A stretch of 64,000 nucleotides of DNA from the NCBI GenBank assembly GCA_900758845.1, contig CAAESW010000037.1:28616-92615 (forward strand), written 5' to 3'. A model generated the notes under the pieces. That model worked only from the letters and a program-made list of their open reading frames with translations, did no database searches and was not told the origin of the DNA. The stretch is from an uncultured Collinsella sp. GTDB lineage: Bacteria > Actinomycetota > Coriobacteriia > Coriobacteriales > Coriobacteriaceae. Shown piece after piece: positions 49,771-59,313 of the stretch. Positions within the stretch are counted from its first letter, which is position 1. Every line of letters starts with the position of its first letter. The translations under genes and the position numbers were made by a program.

Positions 49771-51555
49771 TTATGAGCGCTTGCGGCTCACCACGGCGCC
49801 TACGGCGATGGCGGCTGTTCCTGCAAGGGCGGCTGCCACGATGGCTGCGTTCGAGGCGTCGCCGGTTGCCGCGAGCTTGCCGGTGGTCTTGGCTCCCGTG
49901 GCTGCAACTGCAACGGTCTTGGTCGTCTTCGTGCCCTCGGACTTGGAACCCTCGGGCTTGGTCTCGCCGGGCTTCTCCTCGGGTTTGATCTCCTCGGGAG
50001 GCACGATGACCGTGCTCTTGGCGACAGCGGCGTCGTAGGGGGAGTTGATCGTGGCGTCGCCCGTGCCGATGGTTTGACCTGCCTCGTAGGAGATGCTGGG
50101 GCCGTACTCTTCCTCGTTGTAATAGTTAATGATCTTGCCGCCTGCGGGCGTCTGGATGGGAGCGCCTTCGATCTTGATGGTGCCGATCGCCTTGCCATCC
50201 TCGCTTATGGCAAGAGCGAAGATTGCCGCCGTGTCTCCCTCAGCCGTGAGCTTGCTGCGGACGATCGAGATACTCGCGGGCGTGATGCCCTCGTAGGTCT
50301 GGGCGAAGATACCGATGTTCAGGCCCCTAGGCTCGGGGATGACCGCGCCGCTTTGGTCGTTGCTGTAGTGATCGGGGCCATCGCCACCGGTCTCGACATA
50401 GCGGGCTATAGCCTTAACAACGGAGTCGCTGATGTAGATGTGGCCGCCAGCGAAGTTTGGCTGGTGGTTTCTGGTAGAGATTGCAACCGAGAATTTGCCT
50501 TCCGCGAACGCGTCCACGATGGAACCATTCTTGATGACGATGTCGTCCCCGTCAGTGATGAGGGCGATGGCCTGGCCGCCGCTCGCGCTTGTACGGACCG
50601 TCACGGTCGCGTGATCGAGCGTAACGCCCTTGTAGGCATAGACACCATATTCAACACCGCTTGCGTCAAGGGAGGCGTTCGTGACCGCGAGACTGCCCTC
50701 AGTGTCGACGGCAAGATCTCCCTCGGAGTTCGCCTTGACCTGGCTGCCGCCTGAGATGTTGATGCCGTCTTCAGCCCAAATCGCTGCTTCTTCTACAGAG
50801 CTTGCCTCTACCTTGCCGCTGCCTTTGATGATCAGGTCACTGCCCGCGGCGATGCCATAGCCTTCGCCTCCTTTAGCGATCGCGGTGCCAGAGGAATCGA
50901 TGGTGGTCTTGCCCTTGGATTGGATGCCTTCGGTACCGCCCGTTGCATTCACGGTGCCCGAGCCCGTGATAGAGAGGTCGCCCTTTGCCTCAATTCCGTC
51001 GGAAGTAGTGCTTGTGGTGTTCACGGTGCCTGGGCCAGAAATGGAGAGGTCGCCTGTGGATTTAATTGCATCGGCCTCGGCTGTCACATTGAGCTCATCC
51101 GTGCTATTCGAGCTCGTTATGTTCAACTCTGCTTTCTGGCTAGTGCCATCCTGCGTCTTGATGGCGGCTCCGGTGTAATCGGGCTCGGTTTTCACGGTGT
51201 TCTTGCCCTCGTAGGCAATGTTGAGCTTGCCCTCGGCCTCGATTGCACCGCCGTTATAGCCGTTGAGCTTCATGTCGTCGGCGCCGTCCCAGGCCCAGGT
51301 GCCCGCCTCGTCGCCTACCGCGGCGCCAGCTTCATACCAGGTGTCGCCGACGTTGACCCGCTCGGCCGCGAGCGAGACGCTCGGCATGAGCAGCGAGCTC
51401 ACCGTAAGCGCGCATACGGCGCCTACAACGATGCGGCGTGTCACGCGGCGCCAGCTGCCGTGTGCGAGCAGCGTGCGACGGCGCACGTCGGGCTCGACAA
51501 AATGGGCTCCAGAGGTTTTGTCATTGCGCTTGGGGGTCGTGAACAAAGCGGCCAT
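49771..51555 (-). CDS. Cell-wall-anchored beta-helix surface protein (Cthe_2159-like, LAATG sorting signal)
   Basis: The 594-residue product starts with a long signal peptide (Arg-rich N region, then VVGAVCALTVSSLLM and cleavage near SLAAE). Residues 100-480 are a chain of short repeats of the form DGIEAKGDLSITGSGTVNA, typical of the Cthe_2159 carbohydrate-binding beta-helix family. The tail has a Glu/Lys/Pro-rich spacer (EEKPGETKPEGSKSEG), then LAATGD, a hydrophobic helix and RKRS: a sorting signal with LAxTG, the motif used by class E sortases of Actinobacteria. It probably binds host or dietary glycans. The start at 51555 follows GGGAG; earlier ATGs lack one. Confidence 0.9.
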   Translation of the reverse strand: MAALFTTPKRNDKTSGAHFVEPDVRRRTLLAHGSWRRVTRRIVVGAVCALTVSSLLMPSVSLAAERVNVGDTWYEAGAAVGDEAGTWAWDGADDMKLNGYNGGAIEAEGKLNIAYEGKNTVKTEPDYTGAAIKTQDGTSQKAELNITSSNSTDELNVTAEADAIKSTGDLSISGPGTVNTTSTTSDGIEAKGDLSITGSGTVNATGGTEGIQSKGKTTIDSSGTAIAKGGEGYGIAAGSDLIIKGSGKVEASSVEEAAIWAEDGINISGGSQVKANSEGDLAVDTEGSLAVTNASLDASGVEYGVYAYKGVTLDHATVTVRTSASGGQAIALITDGDDIVIKNGSIVDAFAEGKFSVAISTRNHQPNFAGGHIYISDSVVKAIARYVETGGDGPDHYSNDQSGAVIPEPRGLNIGIFAQTYEGITPASISIVRSKLTAEGDTAAIFALAISEDGKAIGTIKIEGAPIQTPAGGKIINYYNEEEYGPSISYEAGQTIGTGDATINSPYDAAVAKSTVIVPPEEIKPEEKPGETKPEGSKSEGTKTTKTVAVAATGAKTTGKLAATGDASNAAIVAAALAGTAAIAVGAVVSRKRS

Positions 51556-51695
51556 GGTTACTCCCATCCTCATAGGGCCTATGCGATTACGCCCAGCATA
51601 TCTGCAGGATGTAGTCGGCGGTAGTGCCGTTTGGAGGGCAAAATGTCCAAAACTTGGGAAGCAATACATCGCGCGTCCGTGCGTCGCCTGGCTTT

Positions 51696-51736
51696 AAAAG
51701 AAAAGCGCGGAGCCGCTCGATGCGACTCCGCGCTTT
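51696..51736 (-). terminator. Rho-independent terminator of the NCS2 permease gene
   Basis: AAAGCGCGGAG and CTCCGCGCTTT form the stem; TTTTCTTTT follows on the minus strand. Confidence 0.88.
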
Positions 51737-51762
51737 GGTGTTCTGCTTTGGCAGCTTTGCCG

Positions 51763-53073
51763 CTACGCTACAAAGAAGTAGACGAGGAAGGCGAGGGCTG
51801 CGATCCACATGAGCGGCTTGATCTTGGAGGCCTCGCCCTTAAAGAGCGCGACGATCACGTAGGCGATAAAGCCCAGGCCAATGCCGGCAGAGATGGAGTA
51901 GGTGAAGGGCACGCCGGCGACAATCATGAACGCCGGGAAACCCTGCGACACGTCGGACCAGTCGATCTCGGAGGCCTCGCTCATCATGAGGTAGCCGACG
52001 TAGACCAGAGCACCGCAGGTGGCAGCGCTGGAAACGATGGTGACGATGGGGGAGAAGAACGCGGCGAGAATGAACAGCACGCCGGTGGTGACGGAGGTGA
52101 GGCCCGTGCGGCCACCGTCGGCGGCGCCGGAAGTGGACTCGACGAAGGTGGTGATGGAGGAGACGCCCATGAAACCGCCCACAGCAGCGGCGGCGGAGTC
52201 GACGATCAGGATCTCCTTGATATTCTCGACGTTGCCGTCGTCGGTGAGGAACTCGCCCTGCTTGGCCACGGCCATCGCGGTGCCCATGGTGTCGAAGAAG
52301 TCACTCATGAGCAGCGAGAACGAGATGACGAGGAGCGCGGGGTCGGTAAGGACCTTGACGATGGCGGGCACGCCGCCGGCGTCGGCGATGGGGCCACCGA
52401 TGCTCGAGAAGTCGAGCGGGGCGATGATACCGGTCGGAGCCTGGGTCACACCTAGGGGGATACCGGCGATAACGGCGACGATGATGCCGATGAGCAACGA
52501 GCCCGGCACGTTGCGGGAAGCCAGGGCAACCGTCACGACGATGGAGATGATGCCGACGATAAAGGTGGGGGAGGCGATGTCGCCCAGGCCGACGAGCGTA
52601 CCGGCGCCAGCGGTGATGATGCCAGCGTCGCACAGGCCGATCATGGCGATAAACAAGCCCAGACCCACCGAGATGGCGTGACGCAGGACAACCGGGATGG
52701 CGTCCATGATGGCCTCGCGCAGGCCACAAAGCACGAGCAGCAAGATGACGACGCCCTCAAGGAAGATGACGCTCATGGCCACGTGCCAGTCACCGCCGCA
52801 GACGGTGGTGGTGATTCCGGCGATCATCGCGTTGACGCCTAAGCCCGACGCGCAGGCGAGCGGGCGGTTGGCGAAGATGCCCATGCAGATGGTCATGATG
52901 CCGGCGCCCAGGCAGGTGGCGCAGGCGAGCGCTCCTGCATCGATGCCAGCGCCCGAGAGCACCGCGGGGTTGACGGCGATGATGTAGGCCATCGCCAGGA
53001 ATGTTGTCAGTCCAGCGCGGAGTTCGGTCCCGATTGTGGACTTGCGCTCGCTGACGTGAAATAGTTCGTCCAT
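51763..53073 (-). CDS. NCS2-family permease for guanine/hypoxanthine/adenine (AzgA-like)
   Basis: The 436-residue product has about twelve to fourteen membrane segments and the AzgA features ELRAGLTTFLAMAYIIAVNP, LGAGIMTICMGIFANRPLACASGLGVNAM, SLLMSDFFDTMGTAMAVA and AAAVGGFMGVSSITTFVESTSG. This subfamily takes up hypoxanthine, guanine or adenine. The ATG at 53073 follows AAGGAAAGGG. It has its own terminator. The nucleobase specificity cannot be fixed. Confidence 0.93.
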   Translation of the reverse strand: MDELFHVSERKSTIGTELRAGLTTFLAMAYIIAVNPAVLSGAGIDAGALACATCLGAGIMTICMGIFANRPLACASGLGVNAMIAGITTTVCGGDWHVAMSVIFLEGVVILLLVLCGLREAIMDAIPVVLRHAISVGLGLFIAMIGLCDAGIITAGAGTLVGLGDIASPTFIVGIISIVVTVALASRNVPGSLLIGIIVAVIAGIPLGVTQAPTGIIAPLDFSSIGGPIADAGGVPAIVKVLTDPALLVISFSLLMSDFFDTMGTAMAVAKQGEFLTDDGNVENIKEILIVDSAAAAVGGFMGVSSITTFVESTSGAADGGRTGLTSVTTGVLFILAAFFSPIVTIVSSAATCGALVYVGYLMMSEASEIDWSDVSQGFPAFMIVAGVPFTYSISAGIGLGFIAYVIVALFKGEASKIKPLMWIAALAFLVYFFVA

Positions 53074-53266
53074 GCATACCCTTTCCTTGTTCGGCCCCGA
53101 GTTTAGGCCGATTGACACGAACGCTCCCACTATAGCCCCTTTACGACGCTGTTGTTCCTCGCATGTTGATGTTCGGCGCTTCGTAGCAGACGGACGGTAT
53201 TTTTCGCATGAAAATGTGTGGGTACCGTATACTTAAGCGGTTACAACGACCCCTATGGAGGAACGT

Positions 53267-53686
53267 ATGATTAAAGAGCTTTGCCACGACGAGGCTATCC
53301 TGTCCCAGCGTTGCGAGGTTGCGACCATCGAGGACGAGTCGGTCGCACAGGACCTGATCGATACCATCAAGTCGCTCGACGATGCCGGCTGCCTTGCCGC
53401 TAACCAGATTGGCGTTACCAAGAAGGTTTGCGTCTATCTGGACGACGCCGGCGAGCCCCACGTGCTCTACAACCCCCGTCTGGTGTTTGGCCTGGGCGCC
53501 AGCAAGATGGAGGAGAGCTGCCTGACGCACGAGGAGATCACCAAGTCCACGCGCTACATCAAGTGCAAGGTTGCCTTTGACCAGATCGTCGACGGCAAGA
53601 TGAAGGAGTGCCGCCGCGACTACGCGGGCTTTGAGGCACAAATGATCCAGCATATGATCGACCACTGTCTCGGCAAGTTGGTCTAA
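53267..53686 (+). CDS. Peptide-deformylase-like protein with altered active site
   Basis: The 139-residue product has the short bacterial deformylase shape. Motif 1 appears as GCLAANQIG and motif 2 as ESCLTHEE, with the metal cysteine kept. Motif 3, normally HExDH, reads HMIDH: both histidines are kept but the catalytic glutamate is methionine (codon ATG). Loss of that glutamate should strongly reduce deformylation, so another role is possible. GGAGG precedes the ATG at 53267. A canonical short deformylase lies at 61158-61568. Confidence 0.88.
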   Translation: MIKELCHDEAILSQRCEVATIEDESVAQDLIDTIKSLDDAGCLAANQIGVTKKVCVYLDDAGEPHVLYNPRLVFGLGASKMEESCLTHEEITKSTRYIKCKVAFDQIVDGKMKECRRDYAGFEAQMIQHMIDHCLGKLV

Positions 53687-53789
53687 GGGGACCAAAGCAC
53701 CGCACCTTGCCGCTCAATCGTCGCTTGCGTACCGTTAGTACGTGGCGCTCCTCTTTCGTGGCAATCTGCGGCACTTTGACCCCTTAGAC
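53681..53789. repeat. Large compound inverted repeat after deformylase-like gene
   Basis: GTCTAAGGGG, CAAAG and CCGCA on the left (53681-53704) are mirrored by TGCGG, CTTTG and CCCCTTAGAC on the right (53767-53789). The middle contains CGTAC/GTACG. The left arm includes the stop codon of the deformylase-like gene. Confidence 0.75.
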
Positions 53790-53833
53790 GACCTGCGGGG
53801 TTAACTTGGTTGAGTTTATCCAGCTTGAATAGT

Positions 53834-53867
53834 CCGGACATGACATTGTTGTCATGTCCGGGCTTTT
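53834..53867 (+). terminator. Rho-independent terminator
   Basis: CCGGACATGACA and TGTCATGTCCGG are perfect 12-bp arms with a TTGT loop, then GCTTTTGTG. It would end transcription of the deformylase-like gene 150 bases upstream. Confidence 0.88.
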
Positions 53868-53930
53868 GTGTTTAGCGCCTTTTTGTTTGGAGACAATGAA
53901 ATTAGCAAGAACGTAAAGCTAGGAGGCGCT

Positions 53931-54896
53931 ATGTGCACGAGTATTCGATTTACCGATAATTCTGGCCACATGTATCTGGGCCGCAACCTCGACTGGAGCT
54001 TTGACTACGGCCAACAGGTTCGCGTGATGCCGCGCGGGTTCCACATTCCGTATTCGTTTATCGACGATGCGTCGGCGGCACACGCGGTAATCGGCATGTG
54101 TATCGATTACAAGAACTACCCTATGTTCTTCGATTGCGGCAACGATGCGGGCCTCGCCGTGGCGGGCCTCAATTTCCCGGGTTATGCCGAGTATGCCGAG
54201 GGGCCGGTTGATGGAAAGACCAATATCGCGGCTTATGAGTTTCCCCTGTGGGTGGCAGCGACGTTCTCGACGGTCAATGAGGTCGAGGCCGCGCTGCGCG
54301 ACACGGTGATTGTTGCCAAATCTGCAGGAGAGGGGCTGGGCGTGTCGCTGCTCCATTGGATTATCGGCGACAGCCAGCGCAGCATCGTGGTCGAGATGAT
54401 GGCTGATGGCCTGCATGTATACGACGATCCGGTCGACACCCTAGCCAACCAGCCGACCTTCCCGTGGCACATGGAAAACCTCCGCACCTATATCACCGCC
54501 ACAAGCGATTTTCCGCAGACGGCGACATGGCGTGGCGCCGAGCTCAAACCCTATGGCGCGGGTGCCGGCATGCGCGGCATTCCGGGCGATTGCTATTCGC
54601 CGAGCCGTTTTGTAAAGGCGGCGTACCTCAATGCCAATTACCCGCAAAAGGAGAGCGAGACCGAAAACGTCGTCCGCATGTTCCGCTCGCTCGAGGGCGT
54701 GGTGATGATCGAGGGGGCGTCCAGGATGGGCGATGGCAAGTTCGAGAAGACTATCTACACCGGATGCTTTAGCGCGCGCACGGGCAATTATTACTACGCG
54801 ATGTATGGGGATCCGTCGATTCGCTACGTGAGCCTGATGGATGCCGAGGGCGCGAGCCCCGATAGACTCGTGGTTCCCGAGCCGCGTCGTTCGTAG
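53931..54896 (+). CDS. Choloylglycine hydrolase family protein (bile salt hydrolase)
   Basis: The 321-residue product begins MCTSIRF, so after removal of Met the nucleophile Cys2 becomes N-terminal. Other catalytic residues seen are R and D in LGRNLDW, the asparagine of AVAGLNF, the asparagine in ANQPTFPWHMENL and the arginine in GDCYSPSRFVKAAY. Bile salt hydrolases cleave taurine or glycine from conjugated bile acids and mark intestinal bacteria; penicillin V acylases share the fold, so activity is likely rather than certain. Start at 53931 follows AGGAGG. Cytoplasmic, no signal peptide. Confidence 0.93.
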   Translation: MCTSIRFTDNSGHMYLGRNLDWSFDYGQQVRVMPRGFHIPYSFIDDASAAHAVIGMCIDYKNYPMFFDCGNDAGLAVAGLNFPGYAEYAEGPVDGKTNIAAYEFPLWVAATFSTVNEVEAALRDTVIVAKSAGEGLGVSLLHWIIGDSQRSIVVEMMADGLHVYDDPVDTLANQPTFPWHMENLRTYITATSDFPQTATWRGAELKPYGAGAGMRGIPGDCYSPSRFVKAAYLNANYPQKESETENVVRMFRSLEGVVMIEGASRMGDGKFEKTIYTGCFSARTGNYYYAMYGDPSIRYVSLMDAEGASPDRLVVPEPRRS

Positions 54897-54920
54897 CCGT
54901 TAGCTTTACTGCAATGCAAA

Positions 54921-54954
54921 GCGGCCCTGCGTCTCTCGTGAGGTGCAGGGCCGC
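54921..54954. terminator. Hairpin terminator between convergent genes
   Basis: GCGGCCCTGC and GCAGGGCCGC are perfect 10-bp arms around a 14-base loop, between the bile salt hydrolase and kup stops. Confidence 0.78.
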
Positions 54955-54975
54955 TGTCGTTGATTTATGACGTCG

Positions 54976-57225
54976 CTAGAAGTTGGCGTCGTTGAGTTGT
55001 TCGCTCTCGAGGCCGTCGAGCAGTTGCTGTTCGGGCGTATCGGCGACGCTCTCGAGCAGCTCGGTGGGATCGACGTTCATATTCCTACCGGCCTCGTTGC
55101 CGTTGACCAAGTCGTCCGAGAAGATGTCGACTTCCATTTCCTCGGCTTCCTCGATTTGAACTCCAAGTGGCACTTGGGTGCGAACGAGTTTGACTGCCGG
55201 ACGCATGCGGGCAAAGAGCGGCACGTACTCGATGATGATGGCCGAGTTCTCGAGACCGTACCAACGTGCCGGGCTTCCGCAGGCGCGGCGGACGGCGTAC
55301 TTGATGGCCATGACGCGATGGTCATTGCGGTTGATGTCCGTTTCGGGGGCAAGCATCTTGCGCAGCATGCAAAAACGGAAGTCGCCCACGTTGCCGCGTG
55401 TCTCGTAGATGGAGTAGGTGTGATGTTGCGGCGGCAACTCACCCGATGCCATCAGGTCGCCAACGATCTGGCGCAGGTAGGCGTTGATGCGCTGATTGAC
55501 CTTAAAGCCCAGGTCCAAGCGTACGCGGAACAGGAAGTCTGTGCCAAAGGTCTCAACGGAATACTCGTGCGTATAGGGCTCGTCGGTAACGTGTACGTTG
55601 ATGAACCAATATGCCTTGGCACGCTTGGGGTGCTTGTCCAGGATGGAATAGAGCACGTCGCGGTCGAGCGTGAGCGGGTCGGGGCTGTTGGTGAGGAACA
55701 CCAGATTGTCGGCGAGCACGGGGTAGGTCTCGTCGTTGCGCAGGCGGTTGAGCTGATCGATGTACTTGGAGACGGGCAGCAGGATCGTTTGCGTGCGCTC
55801 GATGGCGGTACCGCGACGCCACACGTACATAAGGCCAAACAGCAGCGAGGCTAAGAAGATCATCACATAGCCGCCGTCAAAGAACATAGTGAGGCACGAG
55901 GCAAAGAAGCAGAGCTCGATGGCGCCAAAAAGCAGGGCGAAGACGCAGGCACCCAGCTTGTGCTTGAGGATGCCGGCAATGTAGCTCGTCAAAAGCGTCG
56001 TGGTCATGAGCATGGTCACGGTAATCGCGAGGCCGTAGGCGCTCTCCATGCGCTCGGAGTTTTGGAACAGCAGCACGATGAAGATGCAGCCGACCCACAT
56101 GATGTTGTTGACGAGCGGAATATAGAGCTGGCCCTTGGTGTCGCTGGGGTAGTGGATGCGCAGATGCGGCATAAGGTTGAGGCGTGTTGCCTCGGATACC
56201 AGCGAGAAAGAGCCGGTGATGAGCGCCTGCGAGGCGATGATGGCCGCTACGGCCGAAAGCACGATGGCAAAGGGGCGCAGGGGCTCGGGGAGCATCATAT
56301 AGAACGGGTTGACGATATCCATCGCGAGCATCTGGGGGTTGGAGTTATTGGCGAGCAGCCAAGCGCCCTGACCCAGATAGTTGAGGATAAGGGCCGCCTT
56401 TACGAACGGCCAGGATGCGTAAATGTTAGCTTTGCCCACGTGACCCATGTCCGAATAGAGCGCCTCGGCGCCGGTCGTCGACAGAAAGACAAAGCCGAGC
56501 ACCATGATGCCCGAGTGGTTGATGGGCGAGAACAGGAACATGATGCCGCGGATGGGGTTGAGGGCGCGCAGGATGGACAGGTTGCCGAGCATGTTGAACA
56601 GGCCGGCGCCCGCCAGGAACAGGAACCATAGCGTCATAAGCGGGCCGAACAGCTTGCCGATTGACGAGGTGCCGGCGCGCTGCATGGCAAACAGACCGCA
56701 GATAATGATGATGGTGATGATGATCACATTGGTCTGGCCGTCGCCCAAAAGCGCGTGGCCCCACTCGATGGTGCGCAAGCCCTCAATGGCCGTGGTAACC
56801 GTGACGGCGGGGGTGAGGATGCCGTCGGCGAGCAGCGCCGCGCCGCCGATCATGGCGGGAAGAATCAGCCAAGGCGCCACTTTGCGCACCAAGCTAAACA
56901 GGGCGAAGATGCCGCCCTCGTTATGGTTGTCGGCCTTCATGGCGATTACAACGTACTTGACCGTGGTCACGAGTGTCATGGTCCAGATGACGAGCGAAAG
57001 CGCGCCCAGAATCATGTCCTCGCTGACGGTGCCGATGCCGCCGTTGTTGGCGACGATTGATTTCATGGTATACATGGGGCTCGTGCCGATGTCGCCGTAT
57101 ACGACGCCGAGCGTTACGAGTAGCATGCCAGCGGAGAGGGGAATGGCTCCATGTCCGCCTTGACTACGCTGGTCTTGGAGGCTTGCCTCCGGCTTGTTGT
57201 GTGCCACGTGGACTCCCTTGGACAT
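54976..57225 (-). CDS. kup: KUP/HAK-family potassium transporter
   Basis: The 749-residue product has twelve membrane segments and a large cytoplasmic C-terminal domain. Family motifs include TLGVVYGDIGTSPMYTMKSIV, ATTVKYVVIAMKADNHNEGGIFALFSL and AALLADGILTPAVTVTTAIEGL. The C-terminal 100 residues are acidic. It imports K+ with H+. The ATG at 57225 follows AGAGG; an in-frame GTG at 57207 has a better AAGGGAG and may be the true start. A hairpin at 57307 lies upstream. Confidence 0.96.
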   Translation of the reverse strand: MSKGVHVAHNKPEASLQDQRSQGGHGAIPLSAGMLLVTLGVVYGDIGTSPMYTMKSIVANNGGIGTVSEDMILGALSLVIWTMTLVTTVKYVVIAMKADNHNEGGIFALFSLVRKVAPWLILPAMIGGAALLADGILTPAVTVTTAIEGLRTIEWGHALLGDGQTNVIIITIIIICGLFAMQRAGTSSIGKLFGPLMTLWFLFLAGAGLFNMLGNLSILRALNPIRGIMFLFSPINHSGIMVLGFVFLSTTGAEALYSDMGHVGKANIYASWPFVKAALILNYLGQGAWLLANNSNPQMLAMDIVNPFYMMLPEPLRPFAIVLSAVAAIIASQALITGSFSLVSEATRLNLMPHLRIHYPSDTKGQLYIPLVNNIMWVGCIFIVLLFQNSERMESAYGLAITVTMLMTTTLLTSYIAGILKHKLGACVFALLFGAIELCFFASCLTMFFDGGYVMIFLASLLFGLMYVWRRGTAIERTQTILLPVSKYIDQLNRLRNDETYPVLADNLVFLTNSPDPLTLDRDVLYSILDKHPKRAKAYWFINVHVTDEPYTHEYSVETFGTDFLFRVRLDLGFKVNQRINAYLRQIVGDLMASGELPPQHHTYSIYETRGNVGDFRFCMLRKMLAPETDINRNDHRVMAIKYAVRRACGSPARWYGLENSAIIIEYVPLFARMRPAVKLVRTQVPLGVQIEEAEEMEVDIFSDDLVNGNEAGRNMNVDPTELLESVADTPEQQLLDGLESEQLNDANF

Positions 57226-57306
57226 CTGGCCTCTGCCACGAGCAGCAGACCTTTATGCCATCTTTATACATATAAGAGCAGTTTGGCACATCGGGGTGTT
57301 TTAGAC

Positions 57307-57330
57307 AATAATCCCCATCTGGGGATTATT
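57307..57330. terminator. Hairpin between EamA and kup genes
   Basis: AATAATCCCC and GGGGATTATT are perfect 10-bp arms around ATCT. On the minus strand it follows the EamA gene and precedes kup. Confidence 0.65.
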
Positions 57331-57364
57331 CATGTACGCAGGTAGTATTTCAGAGCAGGGGCTA

Positions 57365-58276
57365 TTAAGCACGTGCTGTCTGGGCGATGCCAGCCTTGGT
57401 GTTTGCGCGTTTGCCGGCGAGTTCGCAAAAAATCGCGCCGCCGATGATAAACGCGGCGCCCATCAGGCGGACCGGTGTTATGGTTTCGCCCAAAAGGACG
57501 GCCGAGAACACGACGGCCGAAAGCGGCTCAAGGTAGCCGACGACGGCGACGGTCTGCACGGGCAGTTTGGCGACGGCGCTAAAGTAGAGCAGGCAACCAA
57601 TGCCGGTGTTGACAATGCCGAGCATGGCAACGGCGCGCCAATCGATGCCGGCGGCAATGCTGGGGGAGAGGAACGAGGGGACACCTTGCGTGAAGAGCGT
57701 AAGGATCAACGCGGTTACAAAGGCGGCACTCACCTGGAGCGTGGAGTTCTCGAGACCCTCGATGTGCGGCGCACCCTTGCTGGCGATGACCATCAGTGCA
57801 TAGCAAAATGCCGAGGCGATGCCGCAGGCGATACCCGCAATGGGCATATTGCAGCCTAGACCTTGCGCTGCAATGAGAAAAGCACCGCAAGCAACGGCGA
57901 TAAAGCCGGCGATTTTGCCGCCGGTCAGCTTTTCGCCAAAGATGAGCGGGGAGAGCGCCATGACAATGATGGGGCCGCAGTAGTACAGCAGCGAGGATAT
58001 GCCGACGCCGATCGTCTGGTAGGCGCGGAACAGAAAAATCCAGCTGGCGCCCAGCGCGGCTCCCGAGAGGAGAAGGGCTGCGGCTTCGCGGGGGCGAGAT
58101 GGCGCCTGCAGTTTATGGCGTTGAGTGATGGCGAGGATGGTGACAAGCGAGAGTGCGCCCAAAAACGTGCGCAGGAGCACGATATCGGAGCTCGGCAGTG
58201 CGATAGCTGCGGCGATGATACCGTTAGAGCCAAACAACAGTAATGCTGCTAGGTACGTAAACAGTCCGTTGTTCAT
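57365..58276 (-). CDS. EamA/DMT-family transporter (second divergon)
   Basis: The 303-residue product has ten membrane segments in two EamA repeats (LLLFGSNGIIAAAIALPSSDI, ASWIFLFRAYQTIGVGISSLLYY, EPLSAVVFSAVLLGE). The substrate is unknown. It is divergent from a LysR gene 118 bases away that probably regulates it. The ATG at 58276 follows GAGGGG at twelve bases. Confidence 0.9.
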   Translation of the reverse strand: MNNGLFTYLAALLLFGSNGIIAAAIALPSSDIVLLRTFLGALSLVTILAITQRHKLQAPSRPREAAALLLSGAALGASWIFLFRAYQTIGVGISSLLYYCGPIIVMALSPLIFGEKLTGGKIAGFIAVACGAFLIAAQGLGCNMPIAGIACGIASAFCYALMVIASKGAPHIEGLENSTLQVSAAFVTALILTLFTQGVPSFLSPSIAAGIDWRAVAMLGIVNTGIGCLLYFSAVAKLPVQTVAVVGYLEPLSAVVFSAVLLGETITPVRLMGAAFIIGGAIFCELAGKRANTKAGIAQTARA

Positions 58277-58394
58277 GCGCTGACATCCCCTCTATATCCG
58301 AGCATGTTCACTATGGGTGAACTGGCTTTAGAAGAAAAGCGAATATAATGCATAGCAAACATGACAAAAACTCATGCAAGGGTGGGGACGTGCC

Positions 58395-59252
58395 GTGGAG
58401 ACCAATATCCAAAAGATGCAAGTGCTGCTCGAGACGGTGCGTGCCGGCAGCTTTACGCGCGCTGCAGAGCGGCTGAGCTATTCGCAGTCGGGCGTGAGCC
58501 GCATGGTGGGCGACCTTGAGGCAGACTGGGGTTTTAAGGTGCTTGATCGCAGCCGCGAGGGCGTGGTGCTTTCTGCCGACGGGCGGCAGGTCATGCCGGC
58601 AGTCGAGGCGTTATGCGAAGAGTTTGGCCGCCTGCAGCGACGCGTGGACGAGATGCGAGGGCTCATGCGCGGCAAAATCTGCATCGGTACGTTTTCGAGT
58701 GTGGCGACCCATGTACTGCCGCCGGTGATCGCGCGGTTTCGCGCCGATCATCCGGACGTCGATTACGAGCTGCTGATGGGTGATTACTCCGAGATTGAGC
58801 AATGGGTGGCGGAAGGCCGCTGCGACCTGGGCTTTATTCCGCGCGAGCCACGCGGCGCCGGCATGGCGTCGCGGCCGTTGGTGCAAGACGAGCTGATGGC
58901 CGTGGTGTCAGCGGACTCCTCGCTTGCCACCGCGGAGGTCGTCTCTCTTGCCGATTTGGCCAACGAGCAGTTTATTCTGCTAGAACGGGGTACCGATGAT
59001 GAGATTACGCCGCTGTTCCGTCGGGCGGGGCTGACGGTGCGCTCTAAGCTGTCGACCTGGGATGACTATGCGATTATGGCCATGGTCGAGGACGGCCTGG
59101 GCGTGAGCATTCTTCCCGCGCTCATCTTGCGCCGCTGCCAGTTCGATGTTGCCGTGTGCCCGCTCGAGGGGCATCCTCATCGGCAGATCAACGCCATATA
59201 CCGCACCGCTGACGTTTCGCTCGCCGCCGCTCGATTCCTTGAATATCTCTAA
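58395..59252 (+). CDS. LysR-family transcriptional regulator (second divergon)
   Basis: The 285-residue product has a LysR winged helix (GSFTRAAERLSYSQSGVSRMVGDLE) and an effector domain with DDYAIMAMVEDGLGVS. That segment matches the LysR protein at 18165, and both regulators face EamA genes, so they look like paralogous modules. GTG at 58395 with GGTGGGG upstream is preferred over ATG at 58374, which has no ribosome site. Confidence 0.9.
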   Translation: METNIQKMQVLLETVRAGSFTRAAERLSYSQSGVSRMVGDLEADWGFKVLDRSREGVVLSADGRQVMPAVEALCEEFGRLQRRVDEMRGLMRGKICIGTFSSVATHVLPPVIARFRADHPDVDYELLMGDYSEIEQWVAEGRCDLGFIPREPRGAGMASRPLVQDELMAVVSADSSLATAEVVSLADLANEQFILLERGTDDEITPLFRRAGLTVRSKLSTWDDYAIMAMVEDGLGVSILPALILRRCQFDVAVCPLEGHPHRQINAIYRTADVSLAAARFLEYL

Positions 59253-59313
59253 ACGTGTACACGTCATTGTCCGCTTTGGGACAATTCTCGGGGTTCGGTA
59301 CATTTTCTTGTGA

